This document shows positions 34,545 through 42,276 of a stretch of 64,000 nt of DNA, piece by piece. The DNA comes from Propionicimonas paludicola (GTDB taxonomy: Bacteria > Actinomycetota > Actinomycetes > Propionibacteriales > Propionibacteriaceae): NCBI RefSeq assembly GCF_002563675.1, contig NZ_PDJC01000001.1, positions 1,922,001-1,986,000 on the forward strand. Direction: 5' to 3'. Position 1 is the stretch's first letter. Each line of letters begins with the position of its first letter. Position numbers and translations under genes: made by a program. Under the pieces are notes generated by a model that saw only the letters and a program-made list of their open reading frames with translations, had not been told where the DNA came from and did no database searches.

Positions 34545-34763
34545 CGGCGCGTCGATGACGACCAGGGGGTCGCCGTCTCGAACCACGTCGCCGGGCGCCA
34601 CGACGATCTCACTCACCTTGCCGGCGACCTCGGCCAACACCGGGATTTCCATCTTCATCGACTCCAGCACCACCACAGCCTGGGTGGCTTCGACCTGCTG
34701 CCCGGCGACGACCTCCACCGACAGGACGTTGGCTACCAGTTCGGCTACCACGACGTGACTCAT
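34542..34763 (-). CDS. stand-alone biotin/lipoyl carrier protein (TB7.3-like)
   Basis: Single-domain biotin carrier of 73 residues with the biotinylation motif ESMKMEIPV; the lysine between the methionines is the attachment site. Length and sequence resemble mycobacterial TB7.3 (Rv3221c), which works with a biotin carboxylase encoded elsewhere. No carboxylase gene is nearby. The ATG at 34763 is chosen from the family length and a -10 hexamer eight bases upstream. It lies ten bases before dapA and may be partly co-transcribed with it. Confidence 0.88.
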   Translation of the reverse strand: MSHVVVAELVANVLSVEVVAGQQVEATQAVVVLESMKMEIPVLAEVAGKVSEIVVAPGDVVRDGDPLVVIDAP

Positions 34764-34771
34764 GGGACGCA

Positions 34772-34777
34772 ATGGTA
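34772..34777 (-). promoter_or_regulatory. -10 hexamer of the biotin-carrier gene
   Basis: TACCAT on the reverse strand, eight bases before the ATG at 34763; divergent from the methyltransferase promoter at 34829. Confidence 0.4.
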
Positions 34778-34828
34778 GGGCCATCATCGAGTGCGGGCCG
34801 GGTCCCGCCATCGGGATCGAGACTCCCC

Positions 34829-34834
34829 TAAGCT
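34829..34834 (+). promoter_or_regulatory. -10 hexamer of the methyltransferase gene (leaderless)
   Basis: TAAGCT, seven bases before the GTG at 34842; no ribosome site. It selects this start over an upstream in-frame one. Confidence 0.5.
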
Positions 34835-34841
34835 GAAGTGC

Positions 34842-35501
34842 GTGAATGCAGCTGCCAAGAACTCGCCGCGAACCGGATCACTTCCGGCCTCGCTGGCCTA
34901 CGCCGAGGCCTTCGTGGCCGAGTCAGAACCCAGCCGGGTCGCTCGCCGCAAGGCCAGCGGGCTTGGCCTGGCCAGCATCAGCGGCGGTGTGGCCGCCGCC
35001 CTCACCCTGCTCACCAAGACCCTGTCCGCGAAGGCCGTGGTCGAGATCGGCACCGGCACCGGCGTGTCCGGGCTGGCCCTGTTCGCCGGCATGGTGGCCG
35101 ACGGCGTGCTGACCAGCATCGACTCCGAGTCGGAGAACCAGGCGGCAGCCCGGGAAGCGTTCAGCGAGGCCGCGGTACCGAGTCGCCGGATTCGGCTGAT
35201 CGCCGGTCAGGCTCTGAACGTCCTGCCCAAGCTGAGCGACGGCGCCTACGACGTGGTCTTCGTCAACGGCGACCCGCTGGAGTACGTCGAGTACGTGGCC
35301 CAGGCCGAGCGCCTGTTGCGTCCCGGCGGCCTACTGCTCCTGCACCATGCGTTGTGGGAGGGCAAGGTGGCCGACGAGCAGAACAGCGACGACGAGCCGC
35401 TGATCGTCCGCGAGGCGCTGGAGGCCGTTCAGGACAGCGGCCTGTTCACCGCTGCTCTGCTGCCGGTGGGCGATGGCCTACTGGTCGCGGTCCGCGACTG
35501 A
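34842..35501 (+). CDS. SAM-dependent O-methyltransferase
   Basis: Class I methyltransferase of 219 residues, related to catechol-type O-methyltransferases (PF01596) and to mycobacterial Rv1220c. The SAM-binding loop VVEIGTGTGVSGLAL (about 66-80) is followed by the acidic residue of SIDSE (near 95). The motif YDVVFVNGD (near 140) replaces the usual FIDAD metal ligand with Asn, and HHALW replaces the typical DN pair, so catechol metal chemistry may be altered. The substrate is unknown. Its 3' end overlaps the converging MFS gene by 24 bases. Confidence 0.8.
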   Translation: MNAAAKNSPRTGSLPASLAYAEAFVAESEPSRVARRKASGLGLASISGGVAAALTLLTKTLSAKAVVEIGTGTGVSGLALFAGMVADGVLTSIDSESENQAAAREAFSEAAVPSRRIRLIAGQALNVLPKLSDGAYDVVFVNGDPLEYVEYVAQAERLLRPGGLLLLHHALWEGKVADEQNSDDEPLIVREALEAVQDSGLFTAALLPVGDGLLVAVRD

Positions 35502-36761
35502 CTCCTGGCCCGGTAACTCCGCGGTGCGCAGCGCCACGGCGAGATAGCCGCACACGAGCAGCGCGAAGCCGGCCGTGGTGAGGAAGGTGGCCACCAGGCC
35601 GACCAGTTCGGCGACCAGCCCGGCCAGCAGCGCACCCAGCGGCATCAGTCCGAAGGCCAGCGTGCGGCTGGCCCCGCCGACCCGGCCCAGCAACTCACTG
35701 GGCACCAGGCGCTGCCGCAGGCTTTGGGCCACGACATTGCCCAGGGCATTCACGAAGCCGATCAGAACCAGGGTGCCGGCAGTCACCCAGACGTTCGGCC
35801 ACAGCGCCGGAACCACCAGCAGAGCCGCGCTGAGAGTCAGCGATCCGACCAGCAGCGGCACCTCCCCGATGATGCGCTGGGCCACCTCGGTGCACAGCGA
35901 GCCGGCCACCGCCCCGACCGCGAAGCCCAAGGTCAGCAGTGGGTACTGCGCCTGGCTGAGCCCCATGGCCGATCCCGGACCCACCACCCAGAGCACGAAG
36001 ACCGCGAAGTAGCCGGTGAAGGCGAAGTTCAGCAGGCTGGCCGCGAGCACCAGCGGACGGATCACTCGGTGCCGGAAGACGAAGCGCAGCCCGTCCTTCA
36101 CCTCGGCCATGGCCGAGCCGGCCTGGTCCTGGTTCGTCCGGGCCGGACGGTAGCTGCCGCGCAGCCCCACCCAGAGCACCGCGGCCGCCAACGCCGCCAA
36201 TGCCGCGGACGTTCCGAAGCCCCAGCCCGCCCCCAGCACCAGCAAGAAGCCGGCCACCGGCGCGCCGACGAAGCTGTTGGCGACCTGCTGGACGCCCATC
36301 ACCCGGCCGTTGGCGGTGGCCAGCTGATCGGTGGAGACCAGCGCCGGCAGGATCGAGCTGGCGCCGAGATCGGCGAACACCTCGGTGACCCCGTAGGCCA
36401 CCACCAGCGCCAGGAGCAGCGGCATGCTGAGCTGCCCGGCCGCGACCAGCGCGGCGGCGGCCAACAGCACCCCGGCCCTCGCGACCAGAGAAACCACCTG
36501 GACGTGGCGCCGGTCGACCCGGTCCACGATCACTCCGGCCGCAATGCTGAGCAGCAGCGACGGCAGCCAGCCGACCGCCGACAGCAGCGAGATCGCCACC
36601 GGGGAGGTGGTCAAGGTGAGCGCCACCAGTGGGGCCATGGTCTGCAGGATGCCGTCGCCCAGGTTGGCCAGGCCGGTGGAAGCCAGCTGGGCGGTGAACC
36701 GCGGGCCGAGACCGGCACGGGTCGAAGTCGACTCCGCCGACTGCAGTTCGGTTGCCGACAT
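35478..36761 (-). CDS. MFS exporter (12-helix, MFS_3 type)
   Basis: Major facilitator transporter of 427 residues with about twelve membrane helices. The first is LVALTLTTSPVAISLLSAVG, and the loop between helices 2 and 3 holds GVIVDRVDRRHVQ, the conserved MFS motif A. The sequence type matches the MFS_3/enterobactin-exporter group, often drug or siderophore exporters. The ATG at 36761 (MSATELQ) follows a GAGGTGGGGG site; longer readings run into the operator repeats. It is divergent from an ArsR-type regulator, which probably controls it. Confidence 0.85.
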   Translation of the reverse strand: MSATELQSAESTSTRAGLGPRFTAQLASTGLANLGDGILQTMAPLVALTLTTSPVAISLLSAVGWLPSLLLSIAAGVIVDRVDRRHVQVVSLVARAGVLLAAAALVAAGQLSMPLLLALVVAYGVTEVFADLGASSILPALVSTDQLATANGRVMGVQQVANSFVGAPVAGFLLVLGAGWGFGTSAALAALAAAVLWVGLRGSYRPARTNQDQAGSAMAEVKDGLRFVFRHRVIRPLVLAASLLNFAFTGYFAVFVLWVVGPGSAMGLSQAQYPLLTLGFAVGAVAGSLCTEVAQRIIGEVPLLVGSLTLSAALLVVPALWPNVWVTAGTLVLIGFVNALGNVVAQSLRQRLVPSELLGRVGGASRTLAFGLMPLGALLAGLVAELVGLVATFLTTAGFALLVCGYLAVALRTAELPGQESVADRDQ

Positions 36762-36788
36762 TCGGGCCCCCACCTCGTAGACTGTTCG

Positions 36789-36836
36789 TGCAGAGAACTC
36801 TCTGCAAAGGATTCTATGCAAAGGTATCTCTGCATA
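36789..36836. promoter_or_regulatory. 14-base tandem repeats, operator of the MFS/ArsR divergent pair
   Basis: TCTMTGCA occurs three times in direct orientation at 36799, 36813 and 36827, exactly 14 bases apart, each followed by an AAGG- or TACG-like tail. An inverted copy (TGCAGAGA, 36789-36796) forms a 16-base palindrome with the first. The array fills the 77-base gap between the divergent start codons, where both promoters must lie. Confidence 0.7.
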
Positions 36837-36838
36837 CG

Positions 36839-37441
36839 ATGGAGAGCAAGCCCCACCCGGAAGTCGACGAGCCCACGAAGCGGTTCGCCCCCGCCCCCGC
36901 GGCACTAAAGGCCTTCGCGCACCCACTGCGGATGGCGATGTACGCCGAACTCGGACGAGTCGGCTCGGCCACCGCCAGCCAGCTGGCCCGCACCCTCGGC
37001 GAGAGCAGCGGCCAGACCAGCTACCACCTGCGTCAGCTCGAGCGGCACGGCTTCATCGAGGACGACCCCAGTCACGCCGGCGGGCGGGAACGCTGGTGGC
37101 GTCCGGTCGGCTTCGAAGTGACCGACTCGGGCCTGCTGAACGACCCGGACACGGCAGGGCCGACGCGGGCCCTGCTGGAGTCGGTGATTGCCGAGCGCGC
37201 CGCCACCCTTTCGGCGTGGTACAGCTCGCTGAAGCCCGATCAGCCCGACACCCTCGGGCTGATCTCATCGGCGAGCATGAACCTGAGTGCAGAGGAGGCC
37301 GAGGAGCTCGCCGCACAGCTGGCCAAGGTGATCGAGATCTACTCCGTCCAGGCCCGCGATCGAGAGGTGAGCGACTCCGTCCGCCGCTTCCGAGTGCACC
37401 TGGACGTCTTCCCGCTCGCCGCCGAGCCGGGCCAGGACTAG
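36839..37441 (+). CDS. ArsR-family (winged helix) regulator
   Basis: DNA-binding protein of 200 residues. The winged-helix domain covers about 15-85: FAHPLRMAMYAELGRVGSAT, then ARTLGESSGQTSYHLRQLERHGFIED (recognition helix) and a wing with GGRERWW. The C-terminal 110 residues are helical with no metal-site cysteines, so it is not a metal sensor of the classic ArsR type. The ATG at 36839 begins two bases after the last operator half-site. It is divergent from the MFS gene and is the probable local repressor. Confidence 0.85.
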   Translation: MESKPHPEVDEPTKRFAPAPAALKAFAHPLRMAMYAELGRVGSATASQLARTLGESSGQTSYHLRQLERHGFIEDDPSHAGGRERWWRPVGFEVTDSGLLNDPDTAGPTRALLESVIAERAATLSAWYSSLKPDQPDTLGLISSASMNLSAEEAEELAAQLAKVIEIYSVQARDREVSDSVRRFRVHLDVFPLAAEPGQD

Positions 37442-37448
37442 TCCCGGA

Positions 37449-38675
37449 TCAGTTCCCGGCCACGACCGTGGTGTTCTTCGGGACCACGGTGATCCCGCCG
37501 TCCACGTGGAACCCGCGAGCCAGATCCTGCTCGCAGTTCACGCCGATCTCGGCACCGTCGGCCACGATCACGTTCTTGTCCAGGATCGCCCGGCGGACCA
37601 CCGCGTTGCGGCCGATCCGGCAGCCGGAGAAGATCACCGACTCCTCGATGTTGGCCCACTTGTCGACCATCACGTTCGGCGAGAGCACCGAGCGGTCCAC
37701 GTCACCACCGGAGATGATGCAGCCGGCTCCGACGATCGAGTCCTCGGCCGTCCCGCGCAGGGTGAACTTCGCCCCGGGCAACTGCGCCTGGGAGGACCAG
37801 ATCGGCCAGCGCCGGTTGTAGAGGTTGAACTCGGGATCGACCGAGACCAGGTCCATGTGCGCGGCGTGGTAAGCACCGATCGAGCCCACGTCCCGCCAGT
37901 AGTTGCGGTCCTTGTCGGTGGCACCGGGGACGTTGTTCTCGGTGAAGTCGTAGACCTGGGCGCGACCCTGGGAGACGAAGCCGGGAATGATGTCGCCGCC
38001 CATGTCATGACCGGACGCGCTGGACTCGGCATCGTCGTTCAGCGCCTCGACGAAGGCCTTGCGGGTGAAGACATAGTTGCCCATCGAAGCGAACGACTGC
38101 TCGGGGCTGTCCGGCAGCCCCGGCGGATCGACCGGCTTCTCCAGGAAGGCGTTGATCTTGCCGTCCGCAGTCGCGTCGATGATGCCGAAGGCGGACGCCT
38201 CCGAGCGCGGCACCCGGATCCCGGCGATAGTCGCGTCCATCCCCGAGTCGATGTGGGCCTTCACCATGTCTTCGACGTTCATCCGATAGATGTTGTCGGC
38301 ACCGAAGACCACCACATAGTCGGGGTCCTCGTCGTTGATCAGGTTCATCGACTGGAAGATGGCGTCCGCGCTGCCCTGGTACCACTGCTTGCCGGTGCGC
38401 TGCTGCGCCGGCACCGAGGTGACGTAGCTGCCCAGCAGCACCGACATCCGCCAGGTGAGCGAAATGTGCCGGTCCAGCGAGTGCGACTTGTATTGGGTGA
38501 GCACGCAGATCTTGGTCAGATCGGAGTTCACCAGGTTCGACAGCACGAAGTCGATCAGCCGATAAGTGCCACCGAAAGGCACCGCAGGTTTGGCCCGGTC
38601 CGCGGTCAACGGCATCAACCGCTTCCCTTCGCCACCTGCGAGGACGATGGACAAGACGTTCGGGCCACTGCTCAT
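37449..38675 (-). CDS. glgC: glucose-1-phosphate adenylyltransferase
   Basis: Makes ADP-glucose from glucose 1-phosphate and ATP, the donor for glycogen and maltose-1-phosphate synthesis. Of 408 residues, the nucleotide-binding motif [11 protein letters not shown] is at about 13-23, with AKPAVPFGG just after. The glucose-1-phosphate site fits FLEKP, and a C-terminal left-handed beta-helix carries allosteric residues. The ATG at 38675 has TAAGTT seven bases upstream. It is divergent from the GlgM-type gene over 137 bases, as in mycobacteria. Confidence 0.95.
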   Translation of the reverse strand: MSSGPNVLSIVLAGGEGKRLMPLTADRAKPAVPFGGTYRLIDFVLSNLVNSDLTKICVLTQYKSHSLDRHISLTWRMSVLLGSYVTSVPAQQRTGKQWYQGSADAIFQSMNLINDEDPDYVVVFGADNIYRMNVEDMVKAHIDSGMDATIAGIRVPRSEASAFGIIDATADGKINAFLEKPVDPPGLPDSPEQSFASMGNYVFTRKAFVEALNDDAESSASGHDMGGDIIPGFVSQGRAQVYDFTENNVPGATDKDRNYWRDVGSIGAYHAAHMDLVSVDPEFNLYNRRWPIWSSQAQLPGAKFTLRGTAEDSIVGAGCIISGGDVDRSVLSPNVMVDKWANIEESVIFSGCRIGRNAVVRRAILDKNVIVADGAEIGVNCEQDLARGFHVDGGITVVPKNTTVVAGN

Positions 38676-38682
38676 GCCCTGA

Positions 38683-38688
38683 AACTTA
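38683..38688 (-). promoter_or_regulatory. -10 hexamer of glgC (leaderless)
   Basis: TAAGTT on the reverse strand, seven bases before the ATG at 38675. Confidence 0.5.
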
Positions 38689-38812
38689 GGACAGGGTGCT
38701 GTCTGGGACCAGCGAATCGCACAAAAACGGACCGACATATTTGTGGCTAGCGCTCACACCGGCTTCTGGCGGGCCGAAGGCACACCCGGCCGGGTTGTGC
38801 GACGATCGGCGC

Positions 38813-40009
38813 ATGGCACTTCGAGTCTCGATTCTCACCCGTGAGTATCCGCCGCACATTTACGGCGGAGCCGGCGTCCATGTCGGTCAGTTGGTCCCCC
38901 AGTTGCGCAAGTTCACCGACAGTGTCGAAGTGCAGTGCATGGGTGAGCTGCGCGACGGTGCGACCGCCCACGCCGAGGACTACCCGCCCGGCGCCAACCC
39001 GGCATTGCGAGTACTGGGCGCGGACGTGGCCATGGCCAATGCCATCGGCGACGTGGACGTGATCCACTCCCACACCTGGTACGCGAACTTCGCCGGGCTG
39101 ATCGGCGGCAAGCTGCGCGACGTGCCCCATGTGGTCACCTCGCACTCGCTGGAGCCGCATCGTCCTTGGAAGGCCGAGCAGCTGGGCGGCGGCTACCGGG
39201 TCTCGTCCTGGGCCGAGCGGACGGCCTTCGCCGATGCGTCCGCGGTCATCTCGGTGAGCTCGGGGATGCGCCGCGACGTGCTCGAGTCCTATCCCGAGCT
39301 CGATCCGGACCGGGTGCATGTGGTGCGCAATGGCATCGACCCCGACGAGTTCCGTCCGGACCACGCCACCGAGGTGGTGGACGCGCTCGGCGTCGACCGG
39401 GATCGTCCGCTGGTGGTGTTCGTCGGCCGGATCACCCGGCAGAAGGGCCTGGTCCACCTGGTGCGGGCCGCCCAGCAGTTCGACCCGGACACCCAGCTGC
39501 TGCTGCTGGCCGGAGCTCCGGACACCCCGGAGATCGCGGCTGAGTTCGACCAGGCCTTCGCCGAGCTGAGCCGGGTGCGGTCCGGGAACGTGACCTGGGT
39601 GCAGGAGATGCTGCCGCGGGCCTCGGTGCGCCAGGTGCTCACCCACGCCACCGTCTTCGCCTGCCCGTCGATCTACGAGCCGCTGGGGATCGTGAACCTG
39701 GAGGCGATGGCCTGCCAGACCGCCGTGGTGGCCTCAGCGGTCGGCGGGATCCCCGAGGTGGTGGTGGACGGTCAGACCGGCACCCTGGTCGACTACGACC
39801 CGCGCCAGGCTGCCGATCCCGCATTCGTGGCCGACTTCGAGGCCCGCTTCGCCGAGCAGATCAACCGGCTCACCCGCGATCCGCACCTGGCCGAGCAGTA
39901 CGGCAAGGCCGGCCGGCAGCGCTGCATCGACGAGTTCTCCTGGGAGAAGATCGCCCGGCAGACGGTGGACGTCTACGAACAGGCGATCGCTTTTCACCAC
40001 GCTCACTGA
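38813..40009 (+). CDS. glgM: ADP-glucose-dependent glycosyltransferase, GlgA/GlgM type
   Basis: GT4-type glycosyltransferase of 398 residues. The N-terminal fold has REYPPHIYGGAGVHVGQL and HSHTWYAN. The C-terminal fold has the nucleotide-sugar motif EPLGIVNLEAMACQ (near 288-301) with the catalytic Glu pair. The mycobacterial orthologue (Rv1212c) uses ADP-glucose and glucose 1-phosphate to form maltose 1-phosphate (GlgM) for GlgE glucan synthesis. It is often annotated as glycogen synthase; length and sequence favour GlgM. The ATG at 38813 fits the family N terminus. A strong terminator follows. Confidence 0.9.
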   Translation: MALRVSILTREYPPHIYGGAGVHVGQLVPQLRKFTDSVEVQCMGELRDGATAHAEDYPPGANPALRVLGADVAMANAIGDVDVIHSHTWYANFAGLIGGKLRDVPHVVTSHSLEPHRPWKAEQLGGGYRVSSWAERTAFADASAVISVSSGMRRDVLESYPELDPDRVHVVRNGIDPDEFRPDHATEVVDALGVDRDRPLVVFVGRITRQKGLVHLVRAAQQFDPDTQLLLLAGAPDTPEIAAEFDQAFAELSRVRSGNVTWVQEMLPRASVRQVLTHATVFACPSIYEPLGIVNLEAMACQTAVVASAVGGIPEVVVDGQTGTLVDYDPRQAADPAFVADFEARFAEQINRLTRDPHLAEQYGKAGRQRCIDEFSWEKIARQTVDVYEQAIAFHHAH

Positions 40010-40018
40010 GCCAACAAT

Positions 40019-40053
40019 GACGAAGGCCCCGACAATCCGTCGGGGCCTTCGTC
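40019..40053. terminator. bidirectional terminator, glgM / DUF3117 gene
   Basis: Perfect 15-base stem (40019-40033 with 40039-40053) and a five-base AATCC loop, ten bases after glgM and 15 bases from the converging DUF3117 stop. The strongest hairpin seen in the window. Confidence 0.9.
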
Positions 40054-40067
40054 GTAGTCCTAATGGT

Positions 40068-40235
40068 TCAGGCCACGACGCCTTCCAGGGCAGCCTTCAG
40101 CTCGGCCGCTTCGGTGGCGTTCATCTCGATGACCAGGCGTCCGCCGCCTTCTGCTGGGATACGCATGGCGATAACTCGACCCTCCTTGGCCACCTCGATC
40201 GGCCCGTCCCCGGTCCGCGGTTTCATCGCTGCCAT
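40068..40235 (-). CDS. DUF3117 protein (Rv1211-like)
   Basis: A 55-residue protein: MAAMKPRTGDGP at the N terminus, then RVIAMRIPAEGGGRLVIEM and an AAELKAALEG helix. This is nearly the actinobacterial DUF3117 consensus, found beside glgA in mycobacteria too. The function is unknown; a small beta-sheet with one helix is likely. The ATG at 40235 has a GAGG ribosome site six bases upstream. The gene is easily missed because a longer frame runs through it. Confidence 0.9.
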   Translation of the reverse strand: MAAMKPRTGDGPIEVAKEGRVIAMRIPAEGGGRLVIEMNATEAAELKAALEGVVA

Positions 40236-40335
40236 CGCATACCTCAATTTCTGGCTGATTCGGATCCAACTCTGGCCATTATTCCACCCGGCACCCCCTC
40301 GGCGGAAAAGCGAGCCAACGAGCTGGATACTCGTC

Positions 40336-41457
40336 TCAGATATCTTCAGATGTGGAATCCTGTCCTGGCGCGGCCTCGTCCGCCTCTTTCGGCGCCCCGA
40401 GGTCGGGCGGTGCCGGGATGTCGAAGCCGGGCAGCTCGTACCAGTGCTCGACCTTCCGGAAGGAGTACTTGCTGACCAGGTCGTCCAGCGCGGCGCCGTA
40501 CTCGGCAACCACGGTCTGGCCGTCTCCGATGTTGGCGATCTCCGCCTCCAGTTCGTCGACCGGAAGCACCTGCTCGGGCACGACCTGCTCGGGCACGAAC
40601 TCCTCGGGGACGGCCGGGGCCGGTCTCACCTTGGCCTTGGACTCGCGACGGGACTTCGACCCGCCGGAAGTGGCGACCGCCGGAGCGTCGGCATCGCGCG
40701 CGGCCTCCGCGGCCACCTCGGGCTCGGTGACAGGTTCAGACTCGATCGCCGGCTCAGGCTCGGCCATGACCTCAGGTTCGGTTGCCAACTCCGGCTCAGC
40801 CGCGATGACCACCTCGGGTTCGGGGTCCACCGCAGCCTCGGGCTGTGGTTCGAGGTCGGCCACGGACTCCGGCTCGGGTTCGGGCGCCACCTCCCGCTCA
40901 GGCTCGACGATCGCTTCCGGCTCGGCGAGCGGCGCATCCGCACGCGACGCCCCAGCAGGCGGTGCGTCCTCGAGCTCGTCCACAAAGATGGCGTCAGAGG
41001 ACGCGTAGACCACCTCGGCGGCCCGCCAGGACGGGACTGCCGGCGGCTCATCGGTCCGAGCCGGCGGAACCTCGGCGCCGTCGTGAAGCGGCGGCTGCGG
41101 CTCGACCTCTGCGCTGGGCTCGACCACTTCCGGCTCTTCCCAGCCCCGCGCGGGGGCATCCCATTGGTGGGTCGGTGCGACCTCGTCAGCGGTCGCCAGT
41201 TGCTCCGAGTCGCGCGGTTCGTCATCCAGCTGCCGGGAGACCCGGTCCAGCAGTTCGTCCACCTGCTGCATGGAGTAGCCGCGCGGCACCACAGCGAACC
41301 GCAGGGCCCGCAGATCGGAACCGGACAAAGTGCCACTGGGCACATGAGGCTGCGGAGTGTCGGTCACCGTCGCCGGAAACTCACCGAGTCGGCCGCTGGC
41401 CGCCACCGCCGCCAAGCCAAGGATCGCGACCGCGACCATCCAGACCAGCCATTCCAT
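40336..41457 (-). CDS. DivIVA-like membrane protein with acidic repeats
   Basis: Protein of 373 residues. One N-terminal membrane helix (about 3-21) is followed by a DivIVA-like segment (LRALRFAVVPRGYSMQQVDELLDRV, about 50-74). A region of about 190 residues made largely of Glu-Pro repeats (PEPEVVIAAEPELATEPE) comes next, then a folded-looking C terminus (FRKVEHWYELPGF). It occupies the place of Rv1209 in M. tuberculosis. DivIVA segments usually target septa or poles, so a cell-wall growth role is inferred. The ATG at 41457 has a -10 hexamer six bases upstream. Confidence 0.78.
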   Translation of the reverse strand: MEWLVWMVAVAILGLAAVAASGRLGEFPATVTDTPQPHVPSGTLSGSDLRALRFAVVPRGYSMQQVDELLDRVSRQLDDEPRDSEQLATADEVAPTHQWDAPARGWEEPEVVEPSAEVEPQPPLHDGAEVPPARTDEPPAVPSWRAAEVVYASSDAIFVDELEDAPPAGASRADAPLAEPEAIVEPEREVAPEPEPESVADLEPQPEAAVDPEPEVVIAAEPELATEPEVMAEPEPAIESEPVTEPEVAAEAARDADAPAVATSGGSKSRRESKAKVRPAPAVPEEFVPEQVVPEQVLPVDELEAEIANIGDGQTVVAEYGAALDDLVSKYSFRKVEHWYELPGFDIPAPPDLGAPKEADEAAPGQDSTSEDI

Positions 41458-41463
41458 GCGCAA

Positions 41464-41469
41464 ACTCTA
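41464..41469 (-). promoter_or_regulatory. -10 hexamer of the DivIVA-like gene (leaderless)
   Basis: TAGAGT on the reverse strand, six bases before the ATG at 41457. Confidence 0.5.
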
Positions 41470-41476
41470 GCTGGGC

Positions 41477-42226
41477 TCAGGAGATCGTCGCGGTGTCCGC
41501 ACCGGTGGGTTCCGGACCGGCTGCGGTAACCAACGACACCGCCTCAGCGGGATCGTCCGTGACTCGCAACAGCGCGAGATCGGCCTCGCCGAGATAGCCA
41601 CCGGCCAGAACCCGGTCATGCAGCCAGTCCTGGAGCGGACCCCAGAACGTCGATCCGAACAGAACGATCGGAAAGGACCGGACCTTGTGGGTCTGCACCA
41701 AGGTAAGCGCCTCGAAGATTTCGTCGAGGGTGCCGAAGCCGCCCGGCATCACCACGAAGCCCTGCGAGTACTTCAGAAACATCACCTTGCGCGCGAAGAA
41801 GTAGCGGAAGTTCACCCCCAGCGACACGTAGGGGTTCATCGACTGCTCGAAGGGCAACTCAATGCCCAGCCCCACCGAGACTCCCCCGGCCTCCAGCGCG
41901 CCGCGGTTGGCTGCCTCCATGACTCCGGGTCCGCCGCCGGTGATCGTCACGAAGCCGGCCTCGGCCAGCCCGCGTCCGATCTGGAGCGCCGCGTCGTAGA
42001 CCGGGCCGCCCAGCGGCGCCCGGGCCGAGCCGAACACCCCGATGGCCGGGCCGAGCTCGGCCAGCGCGCTGAAGCCCTCGACGAACTCCGCCTGGATTCG
42101 CAGTACTCGCCATGGATCAGCGCGGAGCCAGTCGGCATCGTCGGCGCTGAGAAGATGCTCATCCAGCGTGATGGCCGGCACCTGATCGTGACTGCGGACC
42201 ACCGCACCCTGCACGTGCTTGTTCAC
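41477..42226 (-). CDS. LOG family nucleotide phosphoribohydrolase
   Basis: Rossmann-fold protein of 249 residues (TIGR00730 type). The motifs GGGPGVMEAANRGA (about 97-110) and PGGFGTLDE (near 160) are those of cytokinin-activating LOG enzymes, which release adenine bases from nucleoside monophosphates. The mycobacterial homologue (Rv1205) makes cytokinin-like compounds. The GTG at 42226 has TAGATT six bases upstream. It sits between the DivIVA-like gene and a class V aminotransferase. Confidence 0.9.
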   Translation of the reverse strand: MNKHVQGAVVRSHDQVPAITLDEHLLSADDADWLRADPWRVLRIQAEFVEGFSALAELGPAIGVFGSARAPLGGPVYDAALQIGRGLAEAGFVTITGGGPGVMEAANRGALEAGGVSVGLGIELPFEQSMNPYVSLGVNFRYFFARKVMFLKYSQGFVVMPGGFGTLDEIFEALTLVQTHKVRSFPIVLFGSTFWGPLQDWLHDRVLAGGYLGEADLALLRVTDDPAEAVSLVTAAGPEPTGADTATIS

Positions 42227-42232
42227 ACAGCC

Positions 42233-42238
42233 AATCTA
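42233..42238 (-). promoter_or_regulatory. -10 hexamer of the LOG gene (leaderless)
   Basis: TAGATT on the reverse strand, six bases before the GTG at 42226. Confidence 0.5.
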
Positions 42239-42276
42239 GCCAGCCCCGGCTCGACCGGAGGCCGGGCCCGGGTCAC

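Noticed and set aside
40720-40930. DNA repeats with GGCTC-like units
   Set aside because: They encode the Glu-Pro spacer of the DivIVA-like protein and vary at third positions, so they are protein repeats.
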